DNA of 64,000 nucleotides from Ramlibacter ginsenosidimutans (GTDB taxonomy: Bacteria > Pseudomonadota > Gammaproteobacteria > Burkholderiales > Burkholderiaceae_C): assembly GCF_016654015.1 (NCBI RefSeq), contig NZ_JAEPWM010000001.1:992001-1056000 (forward strand), given 5' to 3'. The notes beneath the pieces are model-generated. The model worked only from the letters and a program-made list of their open reading frames with translations. It ran no database searches and was not told where the DNA came from. This document shows, in pieces, positions 46,998 to 56,048 of the stretch. Numbering within the stretch: position 1 is the stretch's first letter; each line of letters begins with the position of its first letter. The translations under genes and the position numbers were made by a program.

Positions 46998-48194
46998 TCA
47001 GTCGGCGCCCAGCTGCAAGCGGCCGGGCAGGCGCTTCTCGATCGCGTACTTCCAGAGCGCGGCGCTGCGGAACACGCCGTGCGCGAACTTGCCGTAAGGC
47101 AGGGTGAGGAACAAGGCCATCACCACGCCGAGGTGCACGGCGAGCAGCGCGCCCATCGCCGCGGTGTCGCGCAGCACGAGCAGCGCCAGCCCGGTCGCGC
47201 TGGTGAGCAGCAGCAGCGCGATGAAGGCGCGGTCCATGGGCCGCTGTCCCGCATCGCCCTGCAGCGGATGGCGCCGCATCCCGAGCCAGAACAGGCCGGC
47301 GGGCCCCACCAGCAGGCCGAGCCCGCCCACCGTGCCGAGCACCACGGGCAGGCTGGTGAGGGCGTACGGCGCTTCCCATCCGAAGACGTAGTGGTAGAGC
47401 GTGGCCACGCAGGTGGCGGCGAAGCACAGGAGGAAGCCGTAGAAGGTGAGATGGTGCAGGCGCCGGCGCGCCAGCGAGTAGCGGTCGTCCTCGTTGGTGC
47501 AGCCGTCGCCGTGACCGCCTTCGAGGTAGGTGAGCGCAGCGACGTCGTGGGCGGCCTGCGCTGCCGCAGGCGCACGCGCCGCAGCCAGCAGCGGTTCCTG
47601 CCCGGGCGGCAGGTCCCGCGCCGGCGACACCTCGCGCCAGAAGCGACGCGCGCCCAGCGCGAGCGCCAGCACGGCGAACAGGAACACCACGCCGAACAGC
47701 GTGGCCAGGAACGCGTGCGGGAAGATCGCGTAGAAGTTGCCTGCGAGCGGCTGCGTCCAGGCCGGGCCGGCCATGCGCATCGCCAGCACGAGGAAGAGCG
47801 CCAGCGCAGCGGCGAGCGCGAGCGCCACGGCCAGGCCGTTGCGCCGGTACAGCGCGCCGAAGGCCGCCGGCCACGCGTAGTGCTGGTAGGTTTCCCCGCG
47901 CACCTTCGCCATTGCCTGCGGAAAGGCAACCGCGAATTCATGTGGCGGCGCGTACTGGCAGGCGTGCAGGCAGGCGCCGCAGTTGTGGCAGAGGTTGGCC
48001 AGGTAGTGCACGTCGGCCCGGCCGAACTCCAGGCGGCGCGTCATCGCGGGGAACACCGCGCAGAAGCCCTCGCAGTAGCGGCAGGCGTTGCAGATCTGCA
48101 GTTGACGGGCAGCTTCAGCCTCGTTGGCGCTGAGCGGCAGCGCACCGTTGGCGAGTGCGACCGCGTCGCGGGTGAGCGCTTCAAGCTGCTGCAT
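46998..48194 (-). CDS. tcuB: TcuB-like electron-transfer protein
   Basis: A 398-residue membrane iron-sulfur protein. Two 4Fe-4S type clusters are suggested at Cys35, Cys38, Cys41, Cys45 ([11 protein letters not shown]) and Cys69, Cys72, Cys75, Cys79 ([11 protein letters not shown]). About six membrane segments follow. In Salmonella, TcuB passes electrons from the flavin of TcuA to the quinone pool. The N terminus overlaps tcuA's end by 14 bases, which supports coupling. The cytochrome-b-like histidines ([10 protein letters not shown]) also fit a haem-binding domain. Confidence 0.9.
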   Translation of the reverse strand: MQQLEALTRDAVALANGALPLSANEAEAARQLQICNACRYCEGFCAVFPAMTRRLEFGRADVHYLANLCHNCGACLHACQYAPPHEFAVAFPQAMAKVRGETYQHYAWPAAFGALYRRNGLAVALALAAALALFLVLAMRMAGPAWTQPLAGNFYAIFPHAFLATLFGVVFLFAVLALALGARRFWREVSPARDLPPGQEPLLAAARAPAAAQAAHDVAALTYLEGGHGDGCTNEDDRYSLARRRLHHLTFYGFLLCFAATCVATLYHYVFGWEAPYALTSLPVVLGTVGGLGLLVGPAGLFWLGMRRHPLQGDAGQRPMDRAFIALLLLTSATGLALLVLRDTAAMGALLAVHLGVVMALFLTLPYGKFAHGVFRSAALWKYAIEKRLPGRLQLGAD

Positions 48195-49587
48195 GCCGCA
48201 CCTCCCGCAGTCCGGCCGCGGCGGCGGCGCTGGTGCCGGCGATCCGCCCGAAGGCCGTGCCGATGCTCATGCCGACGCCGGCCGTGTAGCCCTTGCCCAG
48301 CACGTTGCCGGCCATCATCTCGCCCGCGACGAACAGGTTGTCGCTGGGCTGGCCGCCGAAGTGCACGGCGGCATGTTCGTTCGTTTTCAATCCGAGATAG
48401 GTGAAGGTGATGCCGGGACGCAGCGCATAGCCGAGGAAGGGCGGCGTGGCTATGGGCCGCGCCCAGTGCGACTTCATCGGCGCAAGCCCCTCGGTGTGGC
48501 AGTCGTCCAGCACCGTGTGGTCGAAGTGGCCGACGCGGCAGGCCGCGTTGAAGTCGGCCAGCGTCTTCAGGAACGCGGCCTCGGGCAGTCCCATGGCACG
48601 GGCGAGTTCCGGCAGGCTGTCGGCGCGCACGCCGGGGAACACGGGCGGCATGAAGCGGCCGACCGCCTTGCTGTCGATAATGCAGTAGCCGATCTGCCCG
48701 GGCTGCAGGGCGACGAGCCGGCCCCAGATCGCGTAGCGCTTGGGCCAGAAGTCCTCGCCCTCGTCGTAGAAGCGCACGCCGTCGCGATTGACCATCACGC
48801 CGAGCGAGACCGCGTCCACGCGCGTGACGATGCCGCCGTCGTACAGCGGCGCACGGGCGTCGATGGCGACGCAGTGCGACTGCGACGGGTCGCCGATGAT
48901 GTCGGCGCCCTGCCCCATCATGAACTTCAGCAGCGTGCCCTGGTTGAAGCGGGTGCCGCGGATCAGGAAGTTGTCGGCCGGCCACTCGCCGCGCTCGTTC
49001 TGCCCCCAGGCCTCGCGCATCCACTCGCGATTCGACTCGAAGCCGCCGCAGGCGAGCACGCAGGCCTTCGCCTCGATCCGTTCATTGCCGACGTACGCCG
49101 CGAGGAAGCGGCCGTCGCGCAGCTCGAGGCGATCCACCGGCGCGTCGTAGCGCACCTGCACGCCGAGGGTCTCCGCGCTGCGGTAGTACGCGTTGACCAG
49201 CGCCTTGCCGCCGCCCATGAAGAAGGCATTGGTGCGCGACAGGTGCAACGTGCCGGCCAGCGAGGGCTGGAAGCGCACGCCGTGCCGGCGCATCCACGGC
49301 CGGCAGGTGGAGGAGGCGCGGATCGTGAGCCGGGCGAGCTTCTCGTCGGTCGCGCCGCCGGTGACCTTGAGCAGGTCCTGCCAGAACTCCTCCTCCGGGT
49401 ACGCGTCCAGCAGGACGTCCTGCGGCGCGTCATGCATGCAGCGCAGGTTGCGGGTGTGCTGCGAATTGCCGCCGCGCCATTCGCGCGGGGCGGACTCCAG
49501 CAGGAGCACGCTCGCGCCGGCCTCGCGGGCCATCAGCGCAGCGCACAGGGCGGCGTTGCCGCCGCCGATCACGAGCACATCGATCAT
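48181..49587 (-). CDS. tcuA: FAD-dependent tricarballylate dehydrogenase
   Basis: A 468-residue flavoprotein of the fumarate reductase/succinate dehydrogenase flavin family. The FAD dinucleotide motif is [19 protein letters not shown] (6-24). Later family stretches are [18 protein letters not shown] and [20 protein letters not shown] near the end. TcuA oxidises tricarballylate to cis-aconitate in Salmonella. Here it may act on this or a related tricarboxylate, such as a plant or soil organic acid. It follows tcuR by 59 bases. Confidence 0.9.
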   Translation of the reverse strand: MIDVLVIGGGNAALCAALMAREAGASVLLLESAPREWRGGNSQHTRNLRCMHDAPQDVLLDAYPEEEFWQDLLKVTGGATDEKLARLTIRASSTCRPWMRRHGVRFQPSLAGTLHLSRTNAFFMGGGKALVNAYYRSAETLGVQVRYDAPVDRLELRDGRFLAAYVGNERIEAKACVLACGGFESNREWMREAWGQNERGEWPADNFLIRGTRFNQGTLLKFMMGQGADIIGDPSQSHCVAIDARAPLYDGGIVTRVDAVSLGVMVNRDGVRFYDEGEDFWPKRYAIWGRLVALQPGQIGYCIIDSKAVGRFMPPVFPGVRADSLPELARAMGLPEAAFLKTLADFNAACRVGHFDHTVLDDCHTEGLAPMKSHWARPIATPPFLGYALRPGITFTYLGLKTNEHAAVHFGGQPSDNLFVAGEMMAGNVLGKGYTAGVGMSIGTAFGRIAGTSAAAAAGLREVRHAAA

Positions 49588-49646
49588 GGGCCGCGACTCT
49601 AGGGCCTGCGCGCGGGTACGGGAAGCCTGCCGCGCTCACGGGGGTA

Positions 49647-50582
49647 TCACGAATCGTGATGGGCCAGCCGCGCCCCGCCCCACTGCCCCGCCTCCACAAG
49701 CTCGCGCACGCAGGCGGCCAGCGCCACCCGCACCGCCAGCGCCGCGGGCGAGAGCTCGTCGTCCGAGAGGCTGCACAGCGAGTTCAGGCGCACGGCCTGG
49801 GCGTCGGCGATCTCGGCGAGCTGGAAGCGCTCCTGCGCATCGGCGAAGCGCCCCAGCGCCGCCCAGGGCTGGATGGTCGCGCCTAGGCCCGCGGCCACCG
49901 CGTCCATCAGCATGGTGAGCGAATCGATCTCGGTCGTCACGGCGGGCTTGAGCCGCGCGCGCCCGAACGCCGCGTCGAGCGTGCTGCGCAAGCCGTGGCC
50001 CGCGCTGGGCAGGATCAGCCGCATGCCCTTCAGCTCCCGCAGCCGCACGCGCGGCGGCAGCGCCTGCCCATGCCGGCGCGACTGGATCACGAACAGCTTC
50101 TCGCGCAGCAGCGGCGTCACGCTCCAGCGGCGCGCCGGGTGCGTGTCGAACAGCACGGCGAGATCGAGTTGGCGCGCGTTCAGCATCGTGGAGAGATGGC
50201 CGGAGAGGCTCTCCACCATGTGCAGCCGCACGTCGGGGTAGCGCTCTCCCACCGCGCGCATCAGCGGCAGGCCGAGCACGGAGGCGGTGGTCGGCGCCAG
50301 GCCCACGCTGACGCTGCCGGACAGGCGCGCCTGCTGCGCCGCGCGGCTCGCCTCGTCGGCGTGGCGCAGGGCGAGCTGCGCCTCGCGGAAGAAGGCGAGG
50401 CCGGCCTCGGTAGGGGCCACGCCCTTGGCGCTGCGTTGCAGGAGCCGGGTGGACAACTCGCTCTCCAGGCGGCTGATCTGCTGGCTGAGGCCCGACTGCA
50501 CGACGCCCAGGTCGAGGGCGGCACGGCTCATCGAGCCGAGCTCCACGACGCGCGCGAAGTAGCGCAACTGCCTCAGTTCCAT
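49647..50582 (-). CDS. tcuR: LysR-family regulator of the tcu operon
   Basis: A 311-residue LysR-type regulator. The N-terminal winged helix (MELRQLRYFARVVELGSMSR; then VVQSGLSQQISRLESELSTRLLQR) covers residues 1-60, with the effector domain after. The ATG at 50582 is chosen over 50693. It lies upstream of tcuA on the same strand, so it could be co-transcribed; no divergent promoter is present. The effector is probably the operon's carboxylate, by analogy with Salmonella TcuR. Confidence 0.85.
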   Translation of the reverse strand: MELRQLRYFARVVELGSMSRAALDLGVVQSGLSQQISRLESELSTRLLQRSAKGVAPTEAGLAFFREAQLALRHADEASRAAQQARLSGSVSVGLAPTTASVLGLPLMRAVGERYPDVRLHMVESLSGHLSTMLNARQLDLAVLFDTHPARRWSVTPLLREKLFVIQSRRHGQALPPRVRLRELKGMRLILPSAGHGLRSTLDAAFGRARLKPAVTTEIDSLTMLMDAVAAGLGATIQPWAALGRFADAQERFQLAEIADAQAVRLNSLCSLSDDELSPAALAVRVALAACVRELVEAGQWGGARLAHHDS

Positions 50583-50616
50583 GCGACTAGGGTAACCGCG
50601 CCCCGCCGCCGGGGTC

Positions 50617-51138
50617 TCAGCGCAGCGCCGCTGCGCCCGCCTTCGCGCCGACCTCGTCCTGCGAACCGGTGCCACCGGAACAGCCGATCGCACCGACCAG
50701 GCGCCCGCCCTCCACCAGCGGGATGCCGCCGCGCGCGGCGATGACGTCGTCGAGCGTGAGGAGATAGTTGAACCCGCCCTGCACGCCGGCTTCCAAGGCC
50801 TTGGTCTCGCGGCGGTACGTGGCCGCCACGCGCGCCTTGTGTTCCGCGATCGCGATGGAGGCGAGCTGCGCGCCGTCCATCCGCTTGAGGGCGACCAGGT
50901 TCGCCCCCGAATCGACCACGGTGCAGACCAGCTTCCAGTCGTGGCGGTGCGCCTCGGCCAGCGCCGCGTTGATCAGGGCGTCCGCGCGCTCGAGGCCGAT
51001 GGGAGCGCCGTAGGGAACGTCGAACGGAATCTTCTCGGGAATCGCGTCGAGCGGATTGGCCGGTTGCTGCGCGCTGGCGGTACTGCAGGCCAGGAACAAG
51101 GCGAGGGCGGCCGCGGCCGCGACGGGGGTCTGTCTCAT
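50617..51138 (-). CDS. HbpS/GlcG-like exported protein
   Basis: A 173-residue protein with a signal peptide ending STASAQQP (about residue 24) and the GlcG/HbpS fold (DUF336). Family features: LINAALAEAHRHDWKLVCTVVDSGANLVALKRMDGA and GGIPLVEGGRLVGAIGCSGGTGSQD in pieces. Such proteins bind haem or act in glycolate or glycerol metabolism; the substrate is unknown. It lies 34 bases upstream of tcuR and may be the first gene of that operon. Confidence 0.8.
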   Translation of the reverse strand: MRQTPVAAAAALALFLACSTASAQQPANPLDAIPEKIPFDVPYGAPIGLERADALINAALAEAHRHDWKLVCTVVDSGANLVALKRMDGAQLASIAIAEHKARVAATYRRETKALEAGVQGGFNYLLTLDDVIAARGGIPLVEGGRLVGAIGCSGGTGSQDEVGAKAGAAALR

Positions 51139-51245
51139 GCACTTCTCCGTGGTGACTGGTGGGCGCCGCCGGTCCGGTGACCGGCGCACTGTAGGGGGAC
51201 GGCAGCGCCCGGTCATCCGGGTAAGTGATAGGCGCGATCGCGGGA

Positions 51246-52523
51246 CTATTTGGCGCAGTTGCCCGAGAGCGCCCGGCCGATCACGACCGGCGCCTGCAGC
51301 AGGCCGCCGGCCCGGGGCTCTTGCGCGGGGGCGTGCAGGCAGTCGTCGCGTCCCGCCCCCTCGACGCCTTGTTCGAACGGATCCTTGCGTTCGCGCCGCA
51401 ACTGCTCGTTCGCCATGTCGGCGAGGCTGCGGCGCTGCGTGTTCCAGGGGCCGGGCACGATCGCGCGCGGCGACGGCGGCAGGATCACGGGTGCGGGCGG
51501 CAAGGCCGGACGCGGTGCGGGCGGCGCCACGCCAGGCGGACCCCAGCCGGGCGCAGCGGCCGGTCCGGGCGTTCCGTTCCCCGGCTGCGCCGCGGCGGGT
51601 CCGGCCGGCGCAGCGGACGCGGGTCCGGGCACTGCCGGTCCCGGGCTGCTCACGGTCGCAGGCGGCGCCGGTGCGACCGGCGCAGTCGCTGCGGCCGGTG
51701 GCGCGGGAACGGGTGCAGGCGGGGCGGGCACCGGCGCAGGAGCAGGAGGTGCCGGCACGGGAGCCGGTGCGGGCGGCGCAGGGGCGGGTGCGGGCTCCGG
51801 CGCCGGTGCGGGAACTGGAGCGGGCGCGGGCACCGGGGCAGGTGCGGGCACAGGTGCGGGGGCGGGCACAGGTGCGGGTGCGGGCTCGGGTACGGGCGCA
51901 GGCTCGGGCGCCGGAAGGGGCGCCGGCGCAGGCACCGGGACCGGCGCGGGTGCGGGTGCAGGCACAGGGATGGGCACAGGCACGGGAGCTGGCGCCGGAA
52001 CGGACTCGGGCACGGGCTCGGGCGGCGCGGGCGCGGCGACCTCCGGCGCTGGCGCCGGCGCAGTCACCTCGGGAACGGGCGCAGGCTCCGGCTCGACCTT
52101 CGGCGGCTTCACAGCGGTTTCGGTGCGCACGCGCGGCGCCGGCGCGGCCTCCGGGGTGGAACGCGGCGTCTCGCGGCGCTGGGGCTGCCGCTTCGGCTGG
52201 TGCAACTGCAAGCTGTCCGGAAGCGTGTCCGTCGCCTGCAGGGGAACGCTGGACTCCGGCCGCATGGTGAAGACGGAGAGCGGGTCTCCCGCGCTGCGCG
52301 GGTTGGCGGGCAAGGTGATCGCACGGCTGGGCGCAGGCGCGACCGGAGCCGGCGGGCTGGCGGGCCGCAGCGCCTGGACCACGACGTAGCGCACGGCCTG
52401 CTGCACCGGCGCGTACTGCAGCAGCAGCCACAGCAGCGCGATGTGCAGCAAGCCGCTGGCTGCGATGCCGCCGGGCGAGATGCGGTCCCGCGGCAGGCGC
52501 ACGGAGTTGGGCTTGGACAGCAT
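51246..52523 (-). CDS. Pro/Ala-rich protein with TonB-like N terminus
   Basis: A 425-residue protein. After a short basic N terminus (MLSKPNSVRLPRDRISPGG) comes a hydrophobic segment, ASGLLHIALLWLLLQYAPV, like the anchor of TonB. The middle is a long Pro/Ala/Val repeat (about residues 130-285, encoded in low-complexity GC-rich DNA). The C terminus has RRSLADMANEQLRRERKDPF and two Cys (RDDCLHAP; SGNCAK). The TonB C-terminal domain is not recognisable, so this is not a normal TonB. It could span the periplasm. The start at 52523 avoids overlap with the divergent mnmA promoter. Confidence 0.6.
   Translation of the reverse strand: MLSKPNSVRLPRDRISPGGIAASGLLHIALLWLLLQYAPVQQAVRYVVVQALRPASPPAPVAPAPSRAITLPANPRSAGDPLSVFTMRPESSVPLQATDTLPDSLQLHQPKRQPQRRETPRSTPEAAPAPRVRTETAVKPPKVEPEPAPVPEVTAPAPAPEVAAPAPPEPVPESVPAPAPVPVPIPVPAPAPAPVPVPAPAPLPAPEPAPVPEPAPAPVPAPAPVPAPAPVPAPAPVPAPAPEPAPAPAPPAPAPVPAPPAPAPVPAPPAPVPAPPAAATAPVAPAPPATVSSPGPAVPGPASAAPAGPAAAQPGNGTPGPAAAPGWGPPGVAPPAPRPALPPAPVILPPSPRAIVPGPWNTQRRSLADMANEQLRRERKDPFEQGVEGAGRDDCLHAPAQEPRAGGLLQAPVVIGRALSGNCAK
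51660..52100. repeat. low-complexity Pro-Ala coding tract
   Basis: On the plus strand the stretch reads as GCGGGTGC, GGCACAGG and GGTGCGGG-type units and encodes runs of PAPAPVPAPAP on the minus strand. It is likely to vary in length between strains by slippage. It is coding, and not a CRISPR array: there are no spacers. Confidence 0.8.
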
Positions 52524-52542
52524 GAGGGCAAGGGTCCGCTGG

Positions 52543-52548
52543 GATAAT
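52543..52548 (+). promoter_or_regulatory. candidate -10 element for mnmA
   Basis: GATAAT lies only 7 bases upstream of the mnmA ATG at 52556. If it is the real -10, transcription would start at or beside the ATG and the message would be leaderless. No Shine-Dalgarno is present. A -35 at the normal distance is weak. Confidence 0.4.
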
Positions 52549-52555
52549 CGCATAC

Positions 52556-53704
52556 ATGGGTCGCAAACCACGCGTCGTCGTCGGTCTGAGCGGAGGCGTG
52601 GACTCCGCGGTCAGCGCGTGGCTGCTCAAGAAGCACGGCTACGAGGTCGTCGGCCTGTTCATGAAGAACTGGGAAGACGACGACGACAGCGAGTACTGCT
52701 CCTCCAACGTGGATTTCGTCGACGCCGCGGCCGTGGCCGACGTGATCGGCATCGAGATCGAGCACGTCAACTTCGCGGCCGAATACAAGGACCGCGTCTT
52801 CGCGGAGTTCCTGCGCGAATACCAGGCCGGCCGCACGCCGAACCCGGACGTGCTGTGCAACGCGGAGATCAAGTTCAAGGCCTTCCTGGACCACGCGATG
52901 CGCCTGGGCGCCGAGAAGATCGCCACCGGCCACTACGCGCGCGTGCGCGAGCGTGACCTCGGCGGCAATCTCGTGCGCTACGAGCTGCTGAAGGGACTCG
53001 ACGACAGCAAGGACCAGAGCTACTTCCTGCATCGCCTGAACCAGGCGCAGCTCGCGAAGACGCTGTTCCCCGTCGGCGAGCTGCGCAAGACGGTGGTGCG
53101 CCAGCTCGCCGAGCAGATCGGGCTGCCGAACGCGAAGAAGAAGGATTCGACGGGCATCTGCTTCATCGGCGAACGGCCCTTCCGCGAGTTCCTGAACCGC
53201 TACATCAGCAAGGAGCCCGGCCCGATCAAGGACGAACGCGGCCGCGTCATCGGCCAGCACCAGGGGCTGTCCTTCTATACGCTGGGGCAGCGGCAGGGGC
53301 TGGGCATCGGCGGCGTGAAGGAGAAGGGCGCACAACGCGGCGGCGGCGAGCACGCGCCCTGGTTCGTGGCGCGCAAGGACGTGGCGAAGAACACCTTGTG
53401 GGTGGTGCAAGGCCACGAACATCCGTGGCTGCTGTCCGACGCCTTGCAGGCCGACGACGTGAGCTGGATCGCCGGCGAGGCTCCGGTTGCCGGCGACTAT
53501 GCGGCCAAGACGCGCTACCGCCAGGCGGACGCGCCCTGCACGCTCTCGCACCGCAACGCGGGCTTCCGCCTCGCCTTCAGCGACCCGCAGTGGGCCGTTA
53601 CGCCGGGGCAGTCCGCAGTGCTCTACGACGGCGACGTCTGCCTGGGAGGCGGGGTGATCGCTGCGGCAGAGGCGGTGCCTGCGCCGGCGAAGGCTCCGGC
53701 CTGA
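52556..53704 (+). CDS. mnmA: tRNA 2-thiouridylase MnmA
   Basis: Thiolates uridine 34 of tRNA-Glu, -Gln and -Lys using sulfur passed from a cysteine desulfurase. It has 382 residues. The PP-loop SGGVDS is at 12-17; the catalytic cysteines lie in [10 protein letters not shown] (about residue 101) and STGICFIGE (about residue 200). The C-terminal tail adds a short Ala/Pro extension. Its start has a TATAAT-like hexamer immediately upstream and no ribosome binding site. The opposite-strand Pro-rich gene begins only 32 bases away. Confidence 0.96.
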   Translation: MGRKPRVVVGLSGGVDSAVSAWLLKKHGYEVVGLFMKNWEDDDDSEYCSSNVDFVDAAAVADVIGIEIEHVNFAAEYKDRVFAEFLREYQAGRTPNPDVLCNAEIKFKAFLDHAMRLGAEKIATGHYARVRERDLGGNLVRYELLKGLDDSKDQSYFLHRLNQAQLAKTLFPVGELRKTVVRQLAEQIGLPNAKKKDSTGICFIGERPFREFLNRYISKEPGPIKDERGRVIGQHQGLSFYTLGQRQGLGIGGVKEKGAQRGGGEHAPWFVARKDVAKNTLWVVQGHEHPWLLSDALQADDVSWIAGEAPVAGDYAAKTRYRQADAPCTLSHRNAGFRLAFSDPQWAVTPGQSAVLYDGDVCLGGGVIAAAEAVPAPAKAPA

Positions 53705-53787
53705 GCTGCCGGCAGGCGGACCGGCCCGCCTGCCATCGGACCTTCGTCCAATCAGCACCGGCGCGCGGGCCGCCGACACTGCGCCTC

Positions 53788-55050
53788 ATGTCCCCTCCCC
53801 GTCGACTCCTCGCCGCGCTGGCGGCCGTTCTGCTGGCCGGCTGCGCGCCCGTCGTGCCGCACCTGACGCCCTCGCCCGCCGTCATCAAGGACCCGCGCAT
53901 CGACTTCGAGCGCCACCTGCAGCCGGCGCTGAAGACGACGCAGCTGCCGGTCTTCTTCGCCACCACCCGGCAAGCGACCGATGGCCCGGAGCACTTCGGC
54001 AACGATCAGGCCGACGGCGTGACCCTCGGCATCGCCACCGTGCGCCTGGGCGAGCCGGGCTGGACCTGGCCGGAGCTGGTCGCCTCGGACCTCGCGAGCA
54101 CCGTCGACGAGCCCCGTCCCGGCGCCGTCGAACTGGTGCAGTCGCTGGGGCAGGCGGGGCGCGACGACGCGCTCACCGAGGCCGATCGCGAATTCATCGC
54201 CAGCATCGACGCGCAGATCGCACGCTCGCCGAACCGCTCCGTGGTGCTGTACGTGCACGGCTACCGCGTCACCTTCGACGAGGTCGCGGTGCAGATGGGA
54301 TCGTTCGCGCACTACCTGGGCCAGGGCGCCACGGTGACCTTCCAGTGGCCGACGGATACCAAGTTCTGGAACTACGTCAGCGATTGTCCGCAGGCCCGCC
54401 GGTCCATCCCGCAGATCGCGCGCATGGTCGCCCTGCTGTCCCGCACCCAGGCGCGGCAGGTGAACCTGCTCGCCTACAGCTGCGGCTCGCCCCTGCTCGC
54501 CTCCGCGCTGGCACAGCTGCGCGAGCAGCATGCCGACATGGACGCCGCCGCGTTGCAGCAGCGCTTCCGCATCGGCAACGTCATCTTCGCCGCGTCGGAC
54601 GTGGACCTGAAGACCTTCGCACGCGAGCACGTCAAGCCCGCGCTGGACCTGTCGCAGCAGGTCATCGTGTATTTCTCGCGCGCCGACCGGGCGCTCGGGT
54701 TCTCATCCCTGATCGCCGGCGCCTCGCGCCTGGGCGACCCGGACCTGAAGGACCTGGAGGAACTGAGCCCCGAGGAGCTGGCGGTGATGGCCGAGAACCC
54801 GCACTTCCAGGCCGTCGACGTCACGGACGTGCGCGGCGCGCACGAGATGGGCGGCATGAAAGGGCACGGCTACTGGTACGCCAACGAAGTGATCTCCACC
54901 GACGTGATGCTGTCGCTGCGCTACCCCATCCCGCCGCAGCAGCGCTGCCTGAAGAACAAGGTCGGCACGCGCGTGTGGAGCATCCCGGAGGACTACGTGG
55001 ACTGCGTGGCGACCCGGCTGCTGCAGGTGTATCCGCAGTTGCGGCGCTAG
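53788..55050 (+). CDS. DUF900-type alpha/beta hydrolase lipoprotein
   Basis: A 420-residue predicted lipoprotein: lipobox LLAGCAP with Cys20. The hydrolase core has VVLYVHGYRVTFDEVA, GYRVTF being the family motif, and the nucleophile elbow AYSCGS (Ser in a GxSxG variant, AYSCG). A late HEMGGMKGHGYWYANE segment holds the probable catalytic His. The DUF900 family is common in beta-proteobacteria and its substrate is unknown. The start at 53788 is 83 bases after mnmA; earlier in-frame readings are shadows of mnmA. The TAG stop overlaps the convergent gene's stop in CTAG. Confidence 0.8.
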   Translation: MSPPRRLLAALAAVLLAGCAPVVPHLTPSPAVIKDPRIDFERHLQPALKTTQLPVFFATTRQATDGPEHFGNDQADGVTLGIATVRLGEPGWTWPELVASDLASTVDEPRPGAVELVQSLGQAGRDDALTEADREFIASIDAQIARSPNRSVVLYVHGYRVTFDEVAVQMGSFAHYLGQGATVTFQWPTDTKFWNYVSDCPQARRSIPQIARMVALLSRTQARQVNLLAYSCGSPLLASALAQLREQHADMDAAALQQRFRIGNVIFAASDVDLKTFAREHVKPALDLSQQVIVYFSRADRALGFSSLIAGASRLGDPDLKDLEELSPEELAVMAENPHFQAVDVTDVRGAHEMGGMKGHGYWYANEVISTDVMLSLRYPIPPQQRCLKNKVGTRVWSIPEDYVDCVATRLLQVYPQLRR

Positions 55051-55517
55051 CAATCCGCGCGGCTGGCAGGCGGGACCGCGTCGCGGAGCCCCACTTCCAC
55101 CATCGCATCCGCGGGCAAGCCCGCGATCCAGGGCAGCAGCAGTTCCACCACCGTGGGACGCTGGAAATGCGCCGGCTTGGTCTCCGGGTGCGGGTAGTAC
55201 CAGAGCCCCTCGTGCACAGTGCCCGCGTGGCGCAGCGCGATGAGCGTGAGCAGGAAGCGTTCCTCCAGTTCGCCGAACCAGCGCAGGCGGACGTCGAAGG
55301 CGGGGCTGGGCGGAGGCGGCGTGTGCGGCGCCAGATCCACGTTCAGGGTGCCCGCAAAATACGGCGACAGGTCCACGCCTTGCGCGCGGAAGAAAGGCGC
55401 TTGCAGCGCGATCGTGCCCGCGGGGTACGGGCTGTCCTTCGCGCGGCCGCTCGCCACGCCGTAGCCGGCGATGCGCCGACCGGGCAGCCAGTGCCAGCGC
55501 GCTGCGTCGATGTCCAT
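55047..55517 (-). CDS. conserved hypothetical protein, 156 residues
   Basis: A 156-residue soluble protein with no signal peptide. Visible features are GYGVASGRAKDSPYPAGTIALQ, a Pro run (APHTPPPPSPAF) and a C-terminal VVELLLPWIAGLPADAMVEVGLRD. It has many Trp, Phe and Tyr residues. I know no named family. The stop CTA overlaps the DUF900 gene's TAG (4 bases, CTAG). Its operon context is unclear: the next gene upstream on the same strand is 165 bases away. Confidence 0.6.
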   Translation of the reverse strand: MDIDAARWHWLPGRRIAGYGVASGRAKDSPYPAGTIALQAPFFRAQGVDLSPYFAGTLNVDLAPHTPPPPSPAFDVRLRWFGELEERFLLTLIALRHAGTVHEGLWYYPHPETKPAHFQRPTVVELLLPWIAGLPADAMVEVGLRDAVPPASRADC

Positions 55518-55652
55518 GGGCGCAATCTAACGGGTTCCGCCCGCCACGGACTCACTCCTCCGAACGATACATGCCGCCAGCACGCGGCGGGCGCTCGTGT
55601 TCGCGACGCGCCCGTCAACCTGTCTCTGCCTGCGGCTCGTGCAGCTCGATTG

Positions 55653-55672
55653 CCACGAGCAGGAACTCGTGG
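55653..55672 (-). terminator. candidate hairpin after 79-residue gene
   Basis: A 7-base stem, CCACGAG and CTCGTGG, with a 6-base CAGGAA loop. It lies 11 bases after the stop of the small gene at 55683-55922. No T-run follows, so intrinsic termination is possible but not proven. Confidence 0.4.
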
Positions 55673-55682
55673 GCGGCGGCAA

Positions 55683-55922
55683 TCAATGCTGGTCGAGACG
55701 CACGGCAGCGACGACGACCCTGCCGCGCACGTAGCGCTGCAAGCGCCACGCGTTCATCACATCGATCGCGAGATCGAAGCTGGCGAGGTTCAGTTCGTAC
55801 AGGCTGTGCAGGTCGAAGGCCGAGTCTTCCTGCAACGCCTGCAGCAGCTTGCGCAAGACGGCCGATTCGGTCGCTGTCGGGTTGCTGGCGATGAAGGCCT
55901 CTGCAGCGTTGATGGCATCCAC
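55683..55922 (-). CDS. small hypothetical protein, 79 residues
   Basis: Starts with GTG at 55922, preceded by GGAGAG at a good distance, and ends TGA at 55683. The protein begins VDAINAAEAFIASNPTATES and is mostly helical, with a LQALQEDSAFDLHSLYELNL heptad-like stretch. No membrane segment, no Cys. I recognise no family. The overlapping 122-residue reading in another frame has poorer composition and no binding site. Confidence 0.55.
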   Translation of the reverse strand: MDAINAAEAFIASNPTATESAVLRKLLQALQEDSAFDLHSLYELNLASFDLAIDVMNAWRLQRYVRGRVVVAAVRLDQH

Positions 55923-56048
55923 TGAAACTCTCCGGAAGTTGGAGGCTGCGTTCTAGCAGTCTCGCGTGCATGGCGACCGACATCGCAGGTCGCGTCGGCT
56001 CAGGCGCTCGTCACGATGACGACGGGCAGTCGAACTGCGAGCCGACCG

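Noticed and set aside
44173..47874. 1233-codon minus-strand reading frame
   Set aside because: Only its C-terminal 330 residues (2-hydroxyacid dehydrogenase) are genuine; the remainder crosses tcuB, aldolase and binding-protein genes out of frame.
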